59,859 nt of DNA from the NCBI RefSeq assembly GCF_963678635.1, contig NW_026971510.1, positions 64,001-123,859 on the forward strand, written 5' to 3'. Positions 1 through 9,179 of this stretch are shown here, one piece after another. Each line of letters starts with the position of its first letter. Position 1 is the stretch's first letter. Under the pieces are notes generated by a model that searched no databases, had not been told where the DNA came from, and saw only the letters and a program-made list of their open reading frames with translations. The DNA comes from Symsagittifera roscoffensis (lineage: Eukaryota > Xenacoelomorpha > Acoela > Convolutidae). Both the position numbers and the translations under genes were made by a program.

Positions 1-136
1 ATTTTAACGATATATGTAAGGTGAAACAGATAAGTGTGTTATTCGTGATTTCTTTTCTAGATCCTGATTGATCATTTAAATTACTCACTTGAAGTCAGAT
101 ATCGAATCGAATCAAATCAAACTTGAAAAGAATAGA

Positions 137-802
137 ATGGACAACTTTAACCTGGATGAATTGATGGACCTGACAGAGGCATATGTAGGACCGATGGTAG
201 ATGCGATCTATCGTCGGCTGATCGAACGAGACTTCGCTCTGGAGGACCCAAAGGTGGTCATGTTGCTGACCGCCCTGATCAACATCTTGGGGCACGACAA
301 CCGTGGGGACCGCCCCACGGAAGGCCTGTTGATGGCAGCATATGGAGAAAGAGGAGTACTAGACCGCCCGAACATGAGAGTGATGAGGTGGAGAAACGGG
401 GCTCTCTCAGGGAGTGACTTGGCGAATGAGCCTGGATTGGGAAGTTCTAGGACTTACCAACCAGGTGAGATGCCAATGCCCTCTAAGCCTAAACCTGGGT
501 TGACGAGAATGCATCGGGAGATGAACAGCGAGGCGACCTCGTCTGGTTCACCACTGAGAGCAGCTGTGCCACCAAAAAGGGCGAAAGTAACACAGAAGGT
601 TCAGACGAACCAAACCATACAAGATCTGGACGAGATGAACGATGAGCTGAAAAGTACAAAGAAGGAGCTGGACGAGATGACCAGAAGCATGCTCCAGATG
701 GAGGAAGATCGGGACATGTGGAGAAAGTTGTTTGAAGACTGCAACAAAAAGCAGGGTCAAGAGATTGAGCGCTTAAGGCAGGAATACAAAGAGCGATCGT
801 AG
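137..802 (+). CDS. ORF1: coiled-coil protein of the GC-rich block, function unknown
   Basis: First ATG of a frame opened by a TAA at 77; codons before it (from a TTG at 89) are also open. The 221-residue product begins MDNFNLDELMDL, has a helical-looking N-terminal half, a Pro/Arg/Ser-rich linker, then about 60 C-terminal residues rich in E, K, L and Q in heptad-like order (from IQDLDEMNDEL to the end), which I read as a coiled coil for oligomerisation. It ends at TAG 800-802, and ORF2 continues in the same frame three bases later. Base composition is much richer in G+C than the DNA beyond 9.2 kb and there is no intron. A pyrimidine-rich TTTCTTTTCTAG at 50-60 could be a 3' splice site for an upstream leader. 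A gag/ORF1-like or phosphoprotein-like role is possible but unproven; I do not recognise the family. Confidence 0.7.
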   Translation: MDNFNLDELMDLTEAYVGPMVDAIYRRLIERDFALEDPKVVMLLTALINILGHDNRGDRPTEGLLMAAYGERGVLDRPNMRVMRWRNGALSGSDLANEPGLGSSRTYQPGEMPMPSKPKPGLTRMHREMNSEATSSGSPLRAAVPPKRAKVTQKVQTNQTIQDLDEMNDELKSTKKELDEMTRSMLQMEEDRDMWRKLFEDCNKKQGQEIERLRQEYKERS

Positions 803-805
803 CAG

Positions 806-2788
806 GTGGCGTTGACAACGGCCGTGGAGAAAGTGATACCTGCAAGGGATATTCCTCGTGGGCAGTCCCCGATGGAGCTCTTGACACCTCGAGAGATGAG
901 TCAAACAACGGAGACACGGCTTCCAGCAGAGGCAGAGACGAATCGAGTAACAATCCCGGATCCTAGTGACACCTTGGGTGATCCCGTCGTAGAACAGACA
1001 GTGAGGAGGCTGATAGAGACAGCTGGACGACTGGTCGCTAACAAGAATGCGCCAGGTTCCGGGGTGACTGCACCCTATGGAACGATTGACGATACGGGCA
1101 GAGTACAACTCTCCCAGACCGTGATCAGACAAGGGATAAGTAACGTGACACCACTCATGGGGAGCTCGAGAATCCCAGAGAGGAAAGTACGAAAGATGCC
1201 AGCAAAGAAAGTGTCTCGTATAATAGACGTGCAGAAGAATAATCAATTGAAGTATAATTTCACGGGAGTTCCGGAGGCAGATCCGAGGGCCTGCTTCAAT
1301 CGAGCTACCTGGAGCCCGGCTGTGAACCTGCAGCAACCACCACTCGGGACATCTCACCTGATATTGGGAGACAGCTTAGTCAGAGTGCTGTCGAATTTGA
1401 GGACCTCGTGGGTCACCACGGTGATGGCCTTTGGAGGCGCGACGATAGCCCAATTATATCGGATGGTGGAACTGATGAATCCAGGGAAGATTCCCAATGT
1501 GATGATCTTAGTTGGGACGAATGATATCTCCAGAGGATCAGACGAGCAGGAAGCACTGTGGGAGTCAATGATGGTGTGTTTGCTTACTACTCTCTGGCAG
1601 AAGTTCAGTTGCGCGGTACTGACCGTTTGCACGGTGTCAATGAACGCGAGAAGCTTGACAGCATCAGGAAGAAGGCACAACGAGGGAGTCATAAGATGGA
1701 ACAACATTTTGAGGAACCTAGCAAATCGAAATGCCGGAAGGATGATCCTCATGGACATTGAACATGAGCTGAGAGCCATGGATCAGGCCAGACTGACCAC
1801 GGATAGCATCCACTTCGACAGTATCGTAGGACAAGCTTGGTTGAATCGAGTCTTCCAAGAACGGTTGGATGAGCTGGAAGCAGAACTCTTTGACACAGGA
1901 GTGCTGAAGGAAGAGGGAACGGTGAGTGATGCGGTGATTACCACCTTTGTGCCTCCTAGCCTGGAAACACGCCTGGGTACGGTCCCAGCCGTCACGAATT
2001 ACCGGCAACAAAGCTCCAGCGAACCAGGTCGAAGAACAGACGTGCAGGATCGGTTGGGAGAAGCACCGATGAGGAGAACAATTCATCCTAGGAGAAGGAT
2101 AGGACCTGCCAACCAACCAATCGAAGAAGGAGCAGGCACATCTAGATCGGACACTAGATCGGAGACGACGAGTACCAGTCGAGAGGAGAGACCGAGCAGA
2201 GGCTCATTGTTGTGGTCGAGATCCATACCGTCTCCTTGGCATATATACAAAGACGAACTAATGAAGCTGGACCTGCAGAGAGTAAGCTTCATCGAAGATG
2301 CAAGGAGGATGCTGAATGGAGCGATGCTATCCGTCAGCAGATTATACTCAATAACCGGCGTAGACTGGTTGATAGCCGCTAGCAAAAATTTCAGCTCCAC
2401 GACGGCCTTGAGATTTGCTGATTTGGAGGGACTGCCCTCTAACAACACGATGGGACCAGTGAATGCGAGACCGTTGCAAGATGTGAGATTGAACTATGAT
2501 GAGGGGAATCGTGAAGAGAGACTAGGAAGATTCCTGACGGCGAGAGCGCCGATTGGACAACACGTGAATATATTTAGGCAGCTGACGACACCACCTGGTC
2601 ATGTGAAGGAGAGAGTGTACCCAAAACTAGTGAACCAAGATGGTGAGGCCCAGAGATATGGCGGATTGACAGCGATAAAGAAAGATGAGACCATCTTCGC
2701 CGCCTATGACAAAGCAGAGATGAGGAAGGCCAAAATCATGGTAGTAGCGAATTCAGAGTTCGTGTACACCTCCAAGTCTTTGTTTTAG
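806..2788 (+). CDS. ORF2: SGNH/GDSL-type hydrolase-domain protein
   Basis: Counting from GTG 806, residues 185-193 read LILGDSLVR (block I, nucleophile S190), an FGG at 209-211 fits block II, ILVGTNDIS at 234-242 gives the block III G-x-N-D (N239), and DSIH at 333-336 gives the block V D-x-x-H (D333, H336). These are the SGNH residues of esterases/lipases of this fold, so hydrolase activity is plausible; the substrate is unknown. Residues 1-150 and about 375-480 are low-complexity and basic/serine-rich. The C-terminal stretch ends KIMVVANSEFVYTS..., resembling the start of a second SGNH domain continued in ORF3. No ATG lies at the start; the frame is continuous with ORF1 across TAG 800-802, and its first internal ATG is at 872. 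Esterase domains occur in ORF1 proteins of some CR1-type LINEs, but I find no reverse transcriptase in this block. Confidence 0.75.
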   Translation: MALTTAVEKVIPARDIPRGQSPMELLTPREMSQTTETRLPAEAETNRVTIPDPSDTLGDPVVEQTVRRLIETAGRLVANKNAPGSGVTAPYGTIDDTGRVQLSQTVIRQGISNVTPLMGSSRIPERKVRKMPAKKVSRIIDVQKNNQLKYNFTGVPEADPRACFNRATWSPAVNLQQPPLGTSHLILGDSLVRVLSNLRTSWVTTVMAFGGATIAQLYRMVELMNPGKIPNVMILVGTNDISRGSDEQEALWESMMVCLLTTLWQKFSCAVLTVCTVSMNARSLTASGRRHNEGVIRWNNILRNLANRNAGRMILMDIEHELRAMDQARLTTDSIHFDSIVGQAWLNRVFQERLDELEAELFDTGVLKEEGTVSDAVITTFVPPSLETRLGTVPAVTNYRQQSSSEPGRRTDVQDRLGEAPMRRTIHPRRRIGPANQPIEEGAGTSRSDTRSETTSTSREERPSRGSLLWSRSIPSPWHIYKDELMKLDLQRVSFIEDARRMLNGAMLSVSRLYSITGVDWLIAASKNFSSTTALRFADLEGLPSNNTMGPVNARPLQDVRLNYDEGNREERLGRFLTARAPIGQHVNIFRQLTTPPGHVKERVYPKLVNQDGEAQRYGGLTAIKKDETIFAAYDKAEMRKAKIMVVANSEFVYTSKSLF

Positions 2789-2800
2789 CCGGACGTCATA

Positions 2801-3949
2801 ATGTTGGCCGCGGTTGACCTAGACCTATTGCAATCAGTGTCTTTGGCTATAGGGGTACAAAGGCAGACAGACATGAACCCAATAACTATTGTGTTTGCTG
2901 GCATCAATGACCATCTACACAGTAGAGGTTCTCTGAGCAGGCTCAGAGATCCTGCAACAGCAGAAAACGCAGTATGGCCAGCAATAAAAGACATCTTGGA
3001 GTCGATGGGTGAAGTGGTGGATGCGACGAAGGAGGGGTCATTCAATAAAGTGGCAATGAGAGTAGTATTTGCGTTGTCTCCGGGATATGCACATCTCCCG
3101 GATGGACTGAAGTTTGTGTATGCAATGATAGCCTTACTTTCGGAAGGAAAATATGATGTGATCATATCGGCCCCGAATCGCATGATAGAAATGGAGAACT
3201 TGAGGCCACTTAAGGCTGAACTGCCTGCAGTATGGTCAGATATCTCAAACGCGATGAGAGGATTCAAGGACCATGCGCTACACATGTTAGTGTTGGACGA
3301 AGTGCTGGGGTTGGAACTGTCCAACTTCAGTCGGCAACTCAAACTGAAACCGAGAATAGACGAAGACCATCGAGTGATCACGGCAATGTCCAACGACTTA
3401 TGGTTCCGAGCAATGGAGGTGGCAAGTGAAGACACAAGAAGAAAAAACTCACTAGAGACGAGAGCTCATCTGGAGGTGATGGTTCTCAGAACCAAGCCGG
3501 AAGCCAACCAGTGGCTACACCTGAATCCTAGAGTAGCGGCATTGGGTGCAGATGCTTTTCAGCAAGGCCCCGTAATGATCACGAAGATACATGCCTACTT
3601 GTTGAAGGAGGTGAACCTGGCGGAAAATGCCGGAGAAAAGACCGCTGAGTTTGTGAACAGAATGTGTCAGATTACTCTGGAAACCTTCTGGACCCAGGAA
3701 GTGAAGGGACAGGAGGGATTTGAAAGGACAGACAGCATGCTAGAAGGGTTGGGAGCCGGATGGACCGCGTCCTTCTTGGCAAAAGTTTACCCGAAAGTCT
3801 CGCACTATTTGATAAAGGAATTCCTCCAAGCAGTAGTGAGAGTATCGATAGTGGAATTAATAGCCTTGTTCGTGACATTCGGAGCGGAGAGTTTCGTGAA
3901 AGGACCGGCGATACTGCTCACGGATGGAATACAGAACCTGCTTCAATAA
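2801..3949 (+). CDS. ORF3: second SGNH-like module, unknown function
   Basis: Starts at ATG 2801, twelve bases after the ORF2 stop and in the same frame. Residues 28-39 read ITIVFAGINDHL, matching the G-x-N-D block III of SGNH folds preceded by a hydrophobic strand. The matching block I-like strand (VVANSEF) lies at the end of ORF2, so TAG 2786-2788 seems to cut a single domain. Further hydrophobic strands follow (RVVFALSPGYAH, YDVIISAPN, LHMLVLDEVLG), as expected for an alternating alpha/beta fold. No clear D-x-x-H was seen, so this copy may be non-catalytic. The last residues overlap ORF4 by 26 bases, ending at TAA 3947-3949. No intron signal and no neighbour outside the block. Confidence 0.65.
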   Translation: MLAAVDLDLLQSVSLAIGVQRQTDMNPITIVFAGINDHLHSRGSLSRLRDPATAENAVWPAIKDILESMGEVVDATKEGSFNKVAMRVVFALSPGYAHLPDGLKFVYAMIALLSEGKYDVIISAPNRMIEMENLRPLKAELPAVWSDISNAMRGFKDHALHMLVLDEVLGLELSNFSRQLKLKPRIDEDHRVITAMSNDLWFRAMEVASEDTRRKNSLETRAHLEVMVLRTKPEANQWLHLNPRVAALGADAFQQGPVMITKIHAYLLKEVNLAENAGEKTAEFVNRMCQITLETFWTQEVKGQEGFERTDSMLEGLGAGWTASFLAKVYPKVSHYLIKEFLQAVVRVSIVELIALFVTFGAESFVKGPAILLTDGIQNLLQ

Positions 3950-6900
3950 CCCACGGAAACTTGGGAGGACTAATGAAACTGGCACGTTGTCCAGAGCAGA
4001 TGAAATAGAGAGATTGAGGAACCTGGATATGATGAAATCCACGGACTCGTGGAACAAAATAAGAGATCTGAGACACACTCTTATCCAATATCTCTTGCAG
4101 CAAAATCGCTTTGGAACCGGAGAAGACGAGACAATTGAAAGAGAGGAAGATGTTAGACGACATGTTGGACGCATGCCGCTATTAACGGATCTGAGCTTGG
4201 CTATGAGGACCGATCCCTTGGCGCTGATCAGAGGAGTCACGGAGTTCGTGACAGTGATCTATGGACCAGCAGTCACGTTTGCGTTCCCTGAAGTTAAAGT
4301 GGAAGCATATAGGAGGTCGGTGCTGCACCTGAACCTCATATCGGCAGTGGACGGTAGTACACTGAACTGGTGTGAGCAGAACACATTGCGGGAGCTCATG
4401 AGTGAAGATCTGTTATTTGCGAAAATATCGGAGCCAGAGATGACAGTCATCAATTTTGACGATCACTTCCGTGACCGCATGGGAGAAGTAGAAAGAGGAC
4501 TCATCGAGGTGTTTCCAAAGCTTTGGAATCTGAGACCCTATGACAAAACGAATGGTGAAATAACCAGAGTGCCTCGTCTCACTGCAGCATATCACAAGGT
4601 GAGAGAAGAGACGAAGGACTGGGGCGATTACAAGAAGCTACCGGAGGCAATCCCTGAATTCCCTCTAATAAGAAGGATGTTGCTCGGAGCAGTGTCCGTG
4701 GTACAAACTCCTAGGTTGAGAGCATTCGAGACCAATGAAAGGAGAGTAGGGAATTTCTCGGTGACGATGGATCCATACTTCGTGGGGAGAAATGCCGCCG
4801 TGTTACAGTACACACGATTTGCATACACGGATCAAACGACGAGAAGGCGAATAAGCAACGCCGCTACTCCCAAGCCTGGAAGATTTGATGAGGAATGGAA
4901 GGGACTAGGCTTAGCTCCGTTGAGAATGAGAGGCAGGACAGAACTGCCTGAAGCCTCATTGATCCTGACTAGCGTAAAACAGGAAATGAAAGTGGGAGGA
5001 GTACTGCAGACAAGAACTTTCCTAGCACCCTTCGGCTGCGAAGAAATCAAAGTGGTCCATGGAGAAGAGGAAGATAAATCGGCCGGTACATTGCTCATAC
5101 CGAGATTCCAGGAAGAAGTCGACAATGACGAACAAGGACCATCGAGCTCGAACAAGGATAAGTCAGAAGGAGATGACGGACAGGGTGGAAGCCGTCAGAC
5201 TGAAGAACCCATGCAACGAGATCAAGCTGGTGGGGAAGACGACAGGGCATCGACAGGAGGAACATCCAGCCTGGATTTCAATATCTTCAGTGATCTTGAG
5301 AATAATGCAGACACGTTGGAAACGACTGAGCCAGCGGATGAAGGCATCTCGACACTGGAGCCTCCGTCAGCCTTTGAGGAAATGAAACGGAATTTGCCGG
5401 AGAGCAGCTCTCCTGGCAATTCAAGAAATAACGACCAGAGAATCCTCATGGAATCACCTCGGAGGAGAAGAATAGAGACCTCAGCCAGAGTACCTTTCTT
5501 GGGAACGCTGCCCGAAGAGGAATGGGAAGTACATCACCGAGACCACGAGAGTAGGACGGGATGTAAGCTGGACAGAGTGGCGTTTATGGAAGAAGTCGGG
5601 ACCGTGATTCAGAGCTATGGGACACAGTCCATCCTCAAAACAGGTCTCAATCAACCCTTGATGAGAGAAGTACTTGACAAGTTTGATGAGTGTGAAGGGA
5701 GACTGAGTGAGTTATTGATCGACTCAGCCACTGATGAGAGTGAAGCGAATTCTCCCATCAAGATGACACCGCAGGACGATGAAGGAGAGGTGGTGTACCT
5801 GTCAAGGACCAGGAGAGGGACGATGCGATCGAAAATGGTGATTGATAAAATCAATGCGATGAAAATGAAGTTAGGCAGCAGAGTGATGCCGAGGAGAATT
5901 GGGAAGACGAAAGTGGATTCAGAAATATCGATGAAAGCTGGTAACTCAGCGAAAAGAAAACGAGTCGAGGAGGTCATGGATTTGGGGCAAGGTGATTATC
6001 AATTGTGTGGCACAGATAGAATATTAACTGATATAGCGATGGTGCCACCCATTCTCATGGCGGGGATAAAGTCAACCGGTTATAAATCCAAAAGGAGTGA
6101 CCGCACTCTGACTGGAGCAACCTTAGAAATGGAAATACTCAGCCAATGTGGAGAGAGCAAAATGAGGGACTTCAAGCCATCTCCCATGAATCATGGAAAG
6201 GGAAGTGTTGCAGGACAACTAACACCAGTGGAATACAACCGACTAACAGTGTCGGAAACGGTGTCGATAGATGAACCCACCGGTGGATACATGGAGATGT
6301 TGGAATACCGAAACTCGGCTAGAGGGTATGTAATGGCCCTGGAAGACGAAAAGGCCATGCAGGGTTATCTGGAAAGGATGTTGCAAGGCACCACCCTCAA
6401 GCAGAAGGCGTACGGGACTTTGGCGTCGTCTGACATACAGGCGGAAACGATCGAGCAGTTAGTGAGCCTTCCATGGAAAGCAGTAGTATTGAGGTATTTC
6501 GAAGAAGAAATGAGGACTACGCCAAGAATACATGCTCTCGTGGCAGTACCTTACGTAAGGACAGAGTTACAACTCAGGTTCGCCTGGTGCATGATGGGAC
6601 TGACTCGCGAAGAATATGATTCAGAAGAAAGAAAGAGATCAAAAGAAGAAAAGGTTTTCCTTATGACGAATCTGAGGGATCTGATAGTCCAGGAGGGAGC
6701 AGCAGTAGCGTGTGCGAAGCGGAGAGACGCTCTCTGTTTCATTCGATTCCTGATAGAGCAGATTTCAGTACCTGCATTAAACACTTGTGTTAAAATGTTC
6801 AGGGAAGGCGATGAGCGAACGAAAGCCTTGTTCTTGCTAGCACTGCTAGATATGCAGCAAAGTAAACCGATGAGGGTAAACATGAAAGAACCTGAGGAAT

Positions 6901-7112
6901 TGGAACCCATGAAAAAGATAGACGAGATCAGGAGATTCTCAAACAAGGAGCTGAGACTCACTAAAGAATCTATGGGAGCATTGCCGAAATCCAGTGAATA
7001 CTGTGGACCGATCAAGAAGAAGTCATATAGCTACGTATCCGGGATCATAGGGATAGCGTACAATCCTTTCCTGAGTGAAGACATACGCGATTGCTTCTTT
7101 GATTATGAGTAG
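3924..7112 (+). CDS. ORF4: 1,062-residue protein of unknown function
   Basis: The ATG at 3924 lies inside the end of ORF3 in a different frame (+1 relative to it), so expression could use reinitiation, frameshifting or a separate start. The N-terminal part (about 1-370) looks globular and charged. Residues about 380-500 are an acidic, S/G/D/E-rich linker. A central basic segment has KRKRVEEV near residue 675, which could act as a nuclear localisation signal. The C-terminal 350 residues look globular and helical, with several Cys (for example VACAKRRDALCFI). I see no GDD/YxDD polymerase motif, no DDE integrase, no P-loop and no protease triad. The size and order in the block suggest a large structural or replication-associated protein, but that is inference only. 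It ends at TAG 7110-7112, in frame with ORF5. Confidence 0.65.
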   Translation: MEYRTCFNNPRKLGRTNETGTLSRADEIERLRNLDMMKSTDSWNKIRDLRHTLIQYLLQQNRFGTGEDETIEREEDVRRHVGRMPLLTDLSLAMRTDPLALIRGVTEFVTVIYGPAVTFAFPEVKVEAYRRSVLHLNLISAVDGSTLNWCEQNTLRELMSEDLLFAKISEPEMTVINFDDHFRDRMGEVERGLIEVFPKLWNLRPYDKTNGEITRVPRLTAAYHKVREETKDWGDYKKLPEAIPEFPLIRRMLLGAVSVVQTPRLRAFETNERRVGNFSVTMDPYFVGRNAAVLQYTRFAYTDQTTRRRISNAATPKPGRFDEEWKGLGLAPLRMRGRTELPEASLILTSVKQEMKVGGVLQTRTFLAPFGCEEIKVVHGEEEDKSAGTLLIPRFQEEVDNDEQGPSSSNKDKSEGDDGQGGSRQTEEPMQRDQAGGEDDRASTGGTSSLDFNIFSDLENNADTLETTEPADEGISTLEPPSAFEEMKRNLPESSSPGNSRNNDQRILMESPRRRRIETSARVPFLGTLPEEEWEVHHRDHESRTGCKLDRVAFMEEVGTVIQSYGTQSILKTGLNQPLMREVLDKFDECEGRLSELLIDSATDESEANSPIKMTPQDDEGEVVYLSRTRRGTMRSKMVIDKINAMKMKLGSRVMPRRIGKTKVDSEISMKAGNSAKRKRVEEVMDLGQGDYQLCGTDRILTDIAMVPPILMAGIKSTGYKSKRSDRTLTGATLEMEILSQCGESKMRDFKPSPMNHGKGSVAGQLTPVEYNRLTVSETVSIDEPTGGYMEMLEYRNSARGYVMALEDEKAMQGYLERMLQGTTLKQKAYGTLASSDIQAETIEQLVSLPWKAVVLRYFEEEMRTTPRIHALVAVPYVRTELQLRFAWCMMGLTREEYDSEERKRSKEEKVFLMTNLRDLIVQEGAAVACAKRRDALCFIRFLIEQISVPALNTCVKMFREGDERTKALFLLALLDMQQSKPMRVNMKEPEELEPMKKIDEIRRFSNKELRLTKESMGALPKSSEYCGPIKKKSYSYVSGIIGIAYNPFLSEDIRDCFFDYE

Positions 7113-7115
7113 GCG

Positions 7116-8945
7116 GTGTTACTAAGATTCTGGACGTCCAGAATTGTAACGATTAAGAGCGTTAACAATACACAGGCCAAATTGGGACTGGTCTTGGAAG
7201 AAGAGGTGACTGCACCTTCAGTACCAAAATCCGACAAGAGAGTGGAGTTTGAGTTGGGATTCTCAGATGAATCAATGAGAACGAGCTTGATGGCAGTGTG
7301 GGAATTGATGAGGCCATCATGGTGTCCTAGTCCCAACGCTGACTCAATATTACGGGCGACGCAGGACATACAGAGGGAACTGAATGCAGACTGTAACCTG
7401 CGTGACCTCAACATCATATATAATGTGATGATAACAGCCTCTAAGAGCAACGGAGAAGATAAAGTAGAGTTGCCTGGCTGGGGACCAGAAGACTGGGTCA
7501 AACCTGGTAGCTGTCTGGCGGAAGTCTGTGGACTGGAGGGTCACGTTTGTGGAGGTCTAGACTGTGTGAAAACACTGGAGAAACAACACAAGCAATTGAC
7601 ATTATTGTTTGGAAACGTAATGATGAAAGCAAGAACTGAAACGGAACTGATAGCAGATTGCCATGGAGGAACCGATGTGAATCTAGTGACTGCACTAGGA
7701 TTCTACAGCATGTTTGGTTCTTTAGAGTCACTATTGAATCTAGAACAGAAACATGAGATGGTCAAAGCCATCAGCGTAGAAGTATTCCCAGGAGTTCTGC
7801 AGACTGAGCAGAAATACATAGGAAAATGGAGGGAAGCAATCGAGACAGAAATGAACATCAGACACAGCGAAACTTTTTGTAGACCATCAGGAGCACGATA
7901 TTTGGTGGGTTCAACGTTGGCTCCAATGTGCAAGAGCAGATATCCTGTACATTTCGTAGCTTTGGACGTGAAGAGTACAAGAACGATTGTGGATCAAGCC
8001 TTCTCAGTGCCGAAGTGTGTGAGATTGGCGAGAATGTCTGAAAAGTCTTTCGAGTTACTATGTAAGATGTTCTCAGCAGTTCCAGAGAGAACCAAAGAGG
8101 AGTTGGAGTCAATACTAGGAAAGAAGTTCATGGGATATGTGAGCGGGAACTTCAGTGACTTTGAGAAACAGAAACAGAGAGGATCAACTGTCACAGATTA
8201 CAATGCAGTAGATGAGAATGATGAAATCCACCGAGTGATGATGGAAGTGGAACCATTGCTGGAAGCTTCGGGAAAACGTAATTGGAGGAGCATCATGTTG
8301 ACGCATGACGAGTTTCCTTGCCACTGCTTGCTGCAGACCTGGTGGTATCCCAAGCGTAGTAATCTGATGTTGATCTGGGACTCTGGAGAGCTGCTCTCCA
8401 TGGGTTTACCAGATTCATCACAGCCCGTAACAATAGTGATAGTGGGAGTTATGATGGCGATACGATGGCTGGAAGCTCATGTGAGGGAAAATAATAGACA
8501 GGAGGCACCAACGAGAGAACAATTGCGGAAATTAGATTGTCTAAAAGATTTAGATCTTTTTGAGACAATGTGCAAAATTCTAAACATTCCGATGGAAGTG
8601 AAGAAGATATGGGCGAGAAAACGATTGATGCCATGGTTCAGAGCTAACATGACTGCATGGTTGTACGAGTATGCGAAAAAGCATATGTCGAAGCACGGCA
8701 GGGTGTACAGTGAATATCAGCTGGACATTGGAGCAGGAGCTTTCAAGCGAGCTCTCGTGACTCATCGGAATGCAGTGACCACCGCTGTGAAAAGAATTTC
8801 CAGGACGAGTGAGCGTAGTGGAAATGAGAAGGCAGAGATGCTGAAAGAAGATTTGGAGAGAAACGTGACGTTGTGTCTCCACAACAGCTTCTGCAGAAAC
8901 AGAGATCCAACGTGGATCCCCTACCTTGCTGTAAACAGCGGGTAG
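7116..8945 (+). CDS. ORF5: 609-residue protein of unknown function
   Basis: Follows ORF4 in the same frame after TAG GCG; the first codon counted is GTG, and the first ATG is at 7275, so either it is translated as an extension of ORF4 or the first 53 codons are not used. The product is mixed alpha/beta with about 18 cysteines, including CGLEGHVCGGLDC near residue 138 (three Cys and a His that could bind metal), CPSPN and FPCHCLLQTWW. The C-terminal third is basic and helical. I recognise no catalytic motif. The stop is TAG 8943-8945; the frame stays open for 13 more codons before another TAG. Composition matches ORF1-4, so it belongs to the same unit. Confidence 0.62.
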   Translation: MLLRFWTSRIVTIKSVNNTQAKLGLVLEEEVTAPSVPKSDKRVEFELGFSDESMRTSLMAVWELMRPSWCPSPNADSILRATQDIQRELNADCNLRDLNIIYNVMITASKSNGEDKVELPGWGPEDWVKPGSCLAEVCGLEGHVCGGLDCVKTLEKQHKQLTLLFGNVMMKARTETELIADCHGGTDVNLVTALGFYSMFGSLESLLNLEQKHEMVKAISVEVFPGVLQTEQKYIGKWREAIETEMNIRHSETFCRPSGARYLVGSTLAPMCKSRYPVHFVALDVKSTRTIVDQAFSVPKCVRLARMSEKSFELLCKMFSAVPERTKEELESILGKKFMGYVSGNFSDFEKQKQRGSTVTDYNAVDENDEIHRVMMEVEPLLEASGKRNWRSIMLTHDEFPCHCLLQTWWYPKRSNLMLIWDSGELLSMGLPDSSQPVTIVIVGVMMAIRWLEAHVRENNRQEAPTREQLRKLDCLKDLDLFETMCKILNIPMEVKKIWARKRLMPWFRANMTAWLYEYAKKHMSKHGRVYSEYQLDIGAGAFKRALVTHRNAVTTAVKRISRTSERSGNEKAEMLKEDLERNVTLCLHNSFCRNRDPTWIPYLAVNSG

Positions 8946-9165
8946 AAGAGCAGAAGTGTTGGAGGACGGCTTCCAACAGCGTCAGGATAGCCAACGATGT
9001 GCTACAAGACTCGGAAACCGAAATTGCGGAGTCAGTATCACAGGAGGAAGAAATGGAACATTGACGAATGGTCGAGAAAACAAGAGGCATCAAGAAAGAA
9101 AATTAGAAGAATTTAGAAGTTTTAGAACTTCTAAACGACAAAAAAAGAAGAAAACAAAGGAGTGA
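8873..9165 (+). other. Two short overlapping reading frames at the end of the block
   Basis: A 63-codon frame (8873-9064) overlaps the end of ORF5 and closes with an acidic tail (ESVSQEEEMEH). A second frame (8956-9165) ends in a lysine-rich run encoded by an A-rich stretch. Neither has an ATG at its start or a known motif. They mark where the GC-rich composition fades into AT-rich DNA near 9.1 kb. They may be chance frames, a frameshift extension of ORF5, or the 3' end of the unit. Confidence 0.25.
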
Positions 9166-9179
9166 TGAAGAAAAGTTAA

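Noticed and set aside
137-8945. Assigning the five-ORF block to a specific virus family or LINE clade
   Set aside because: An SGNH domain alone is not diagnostic and no polymerase motif is visible.
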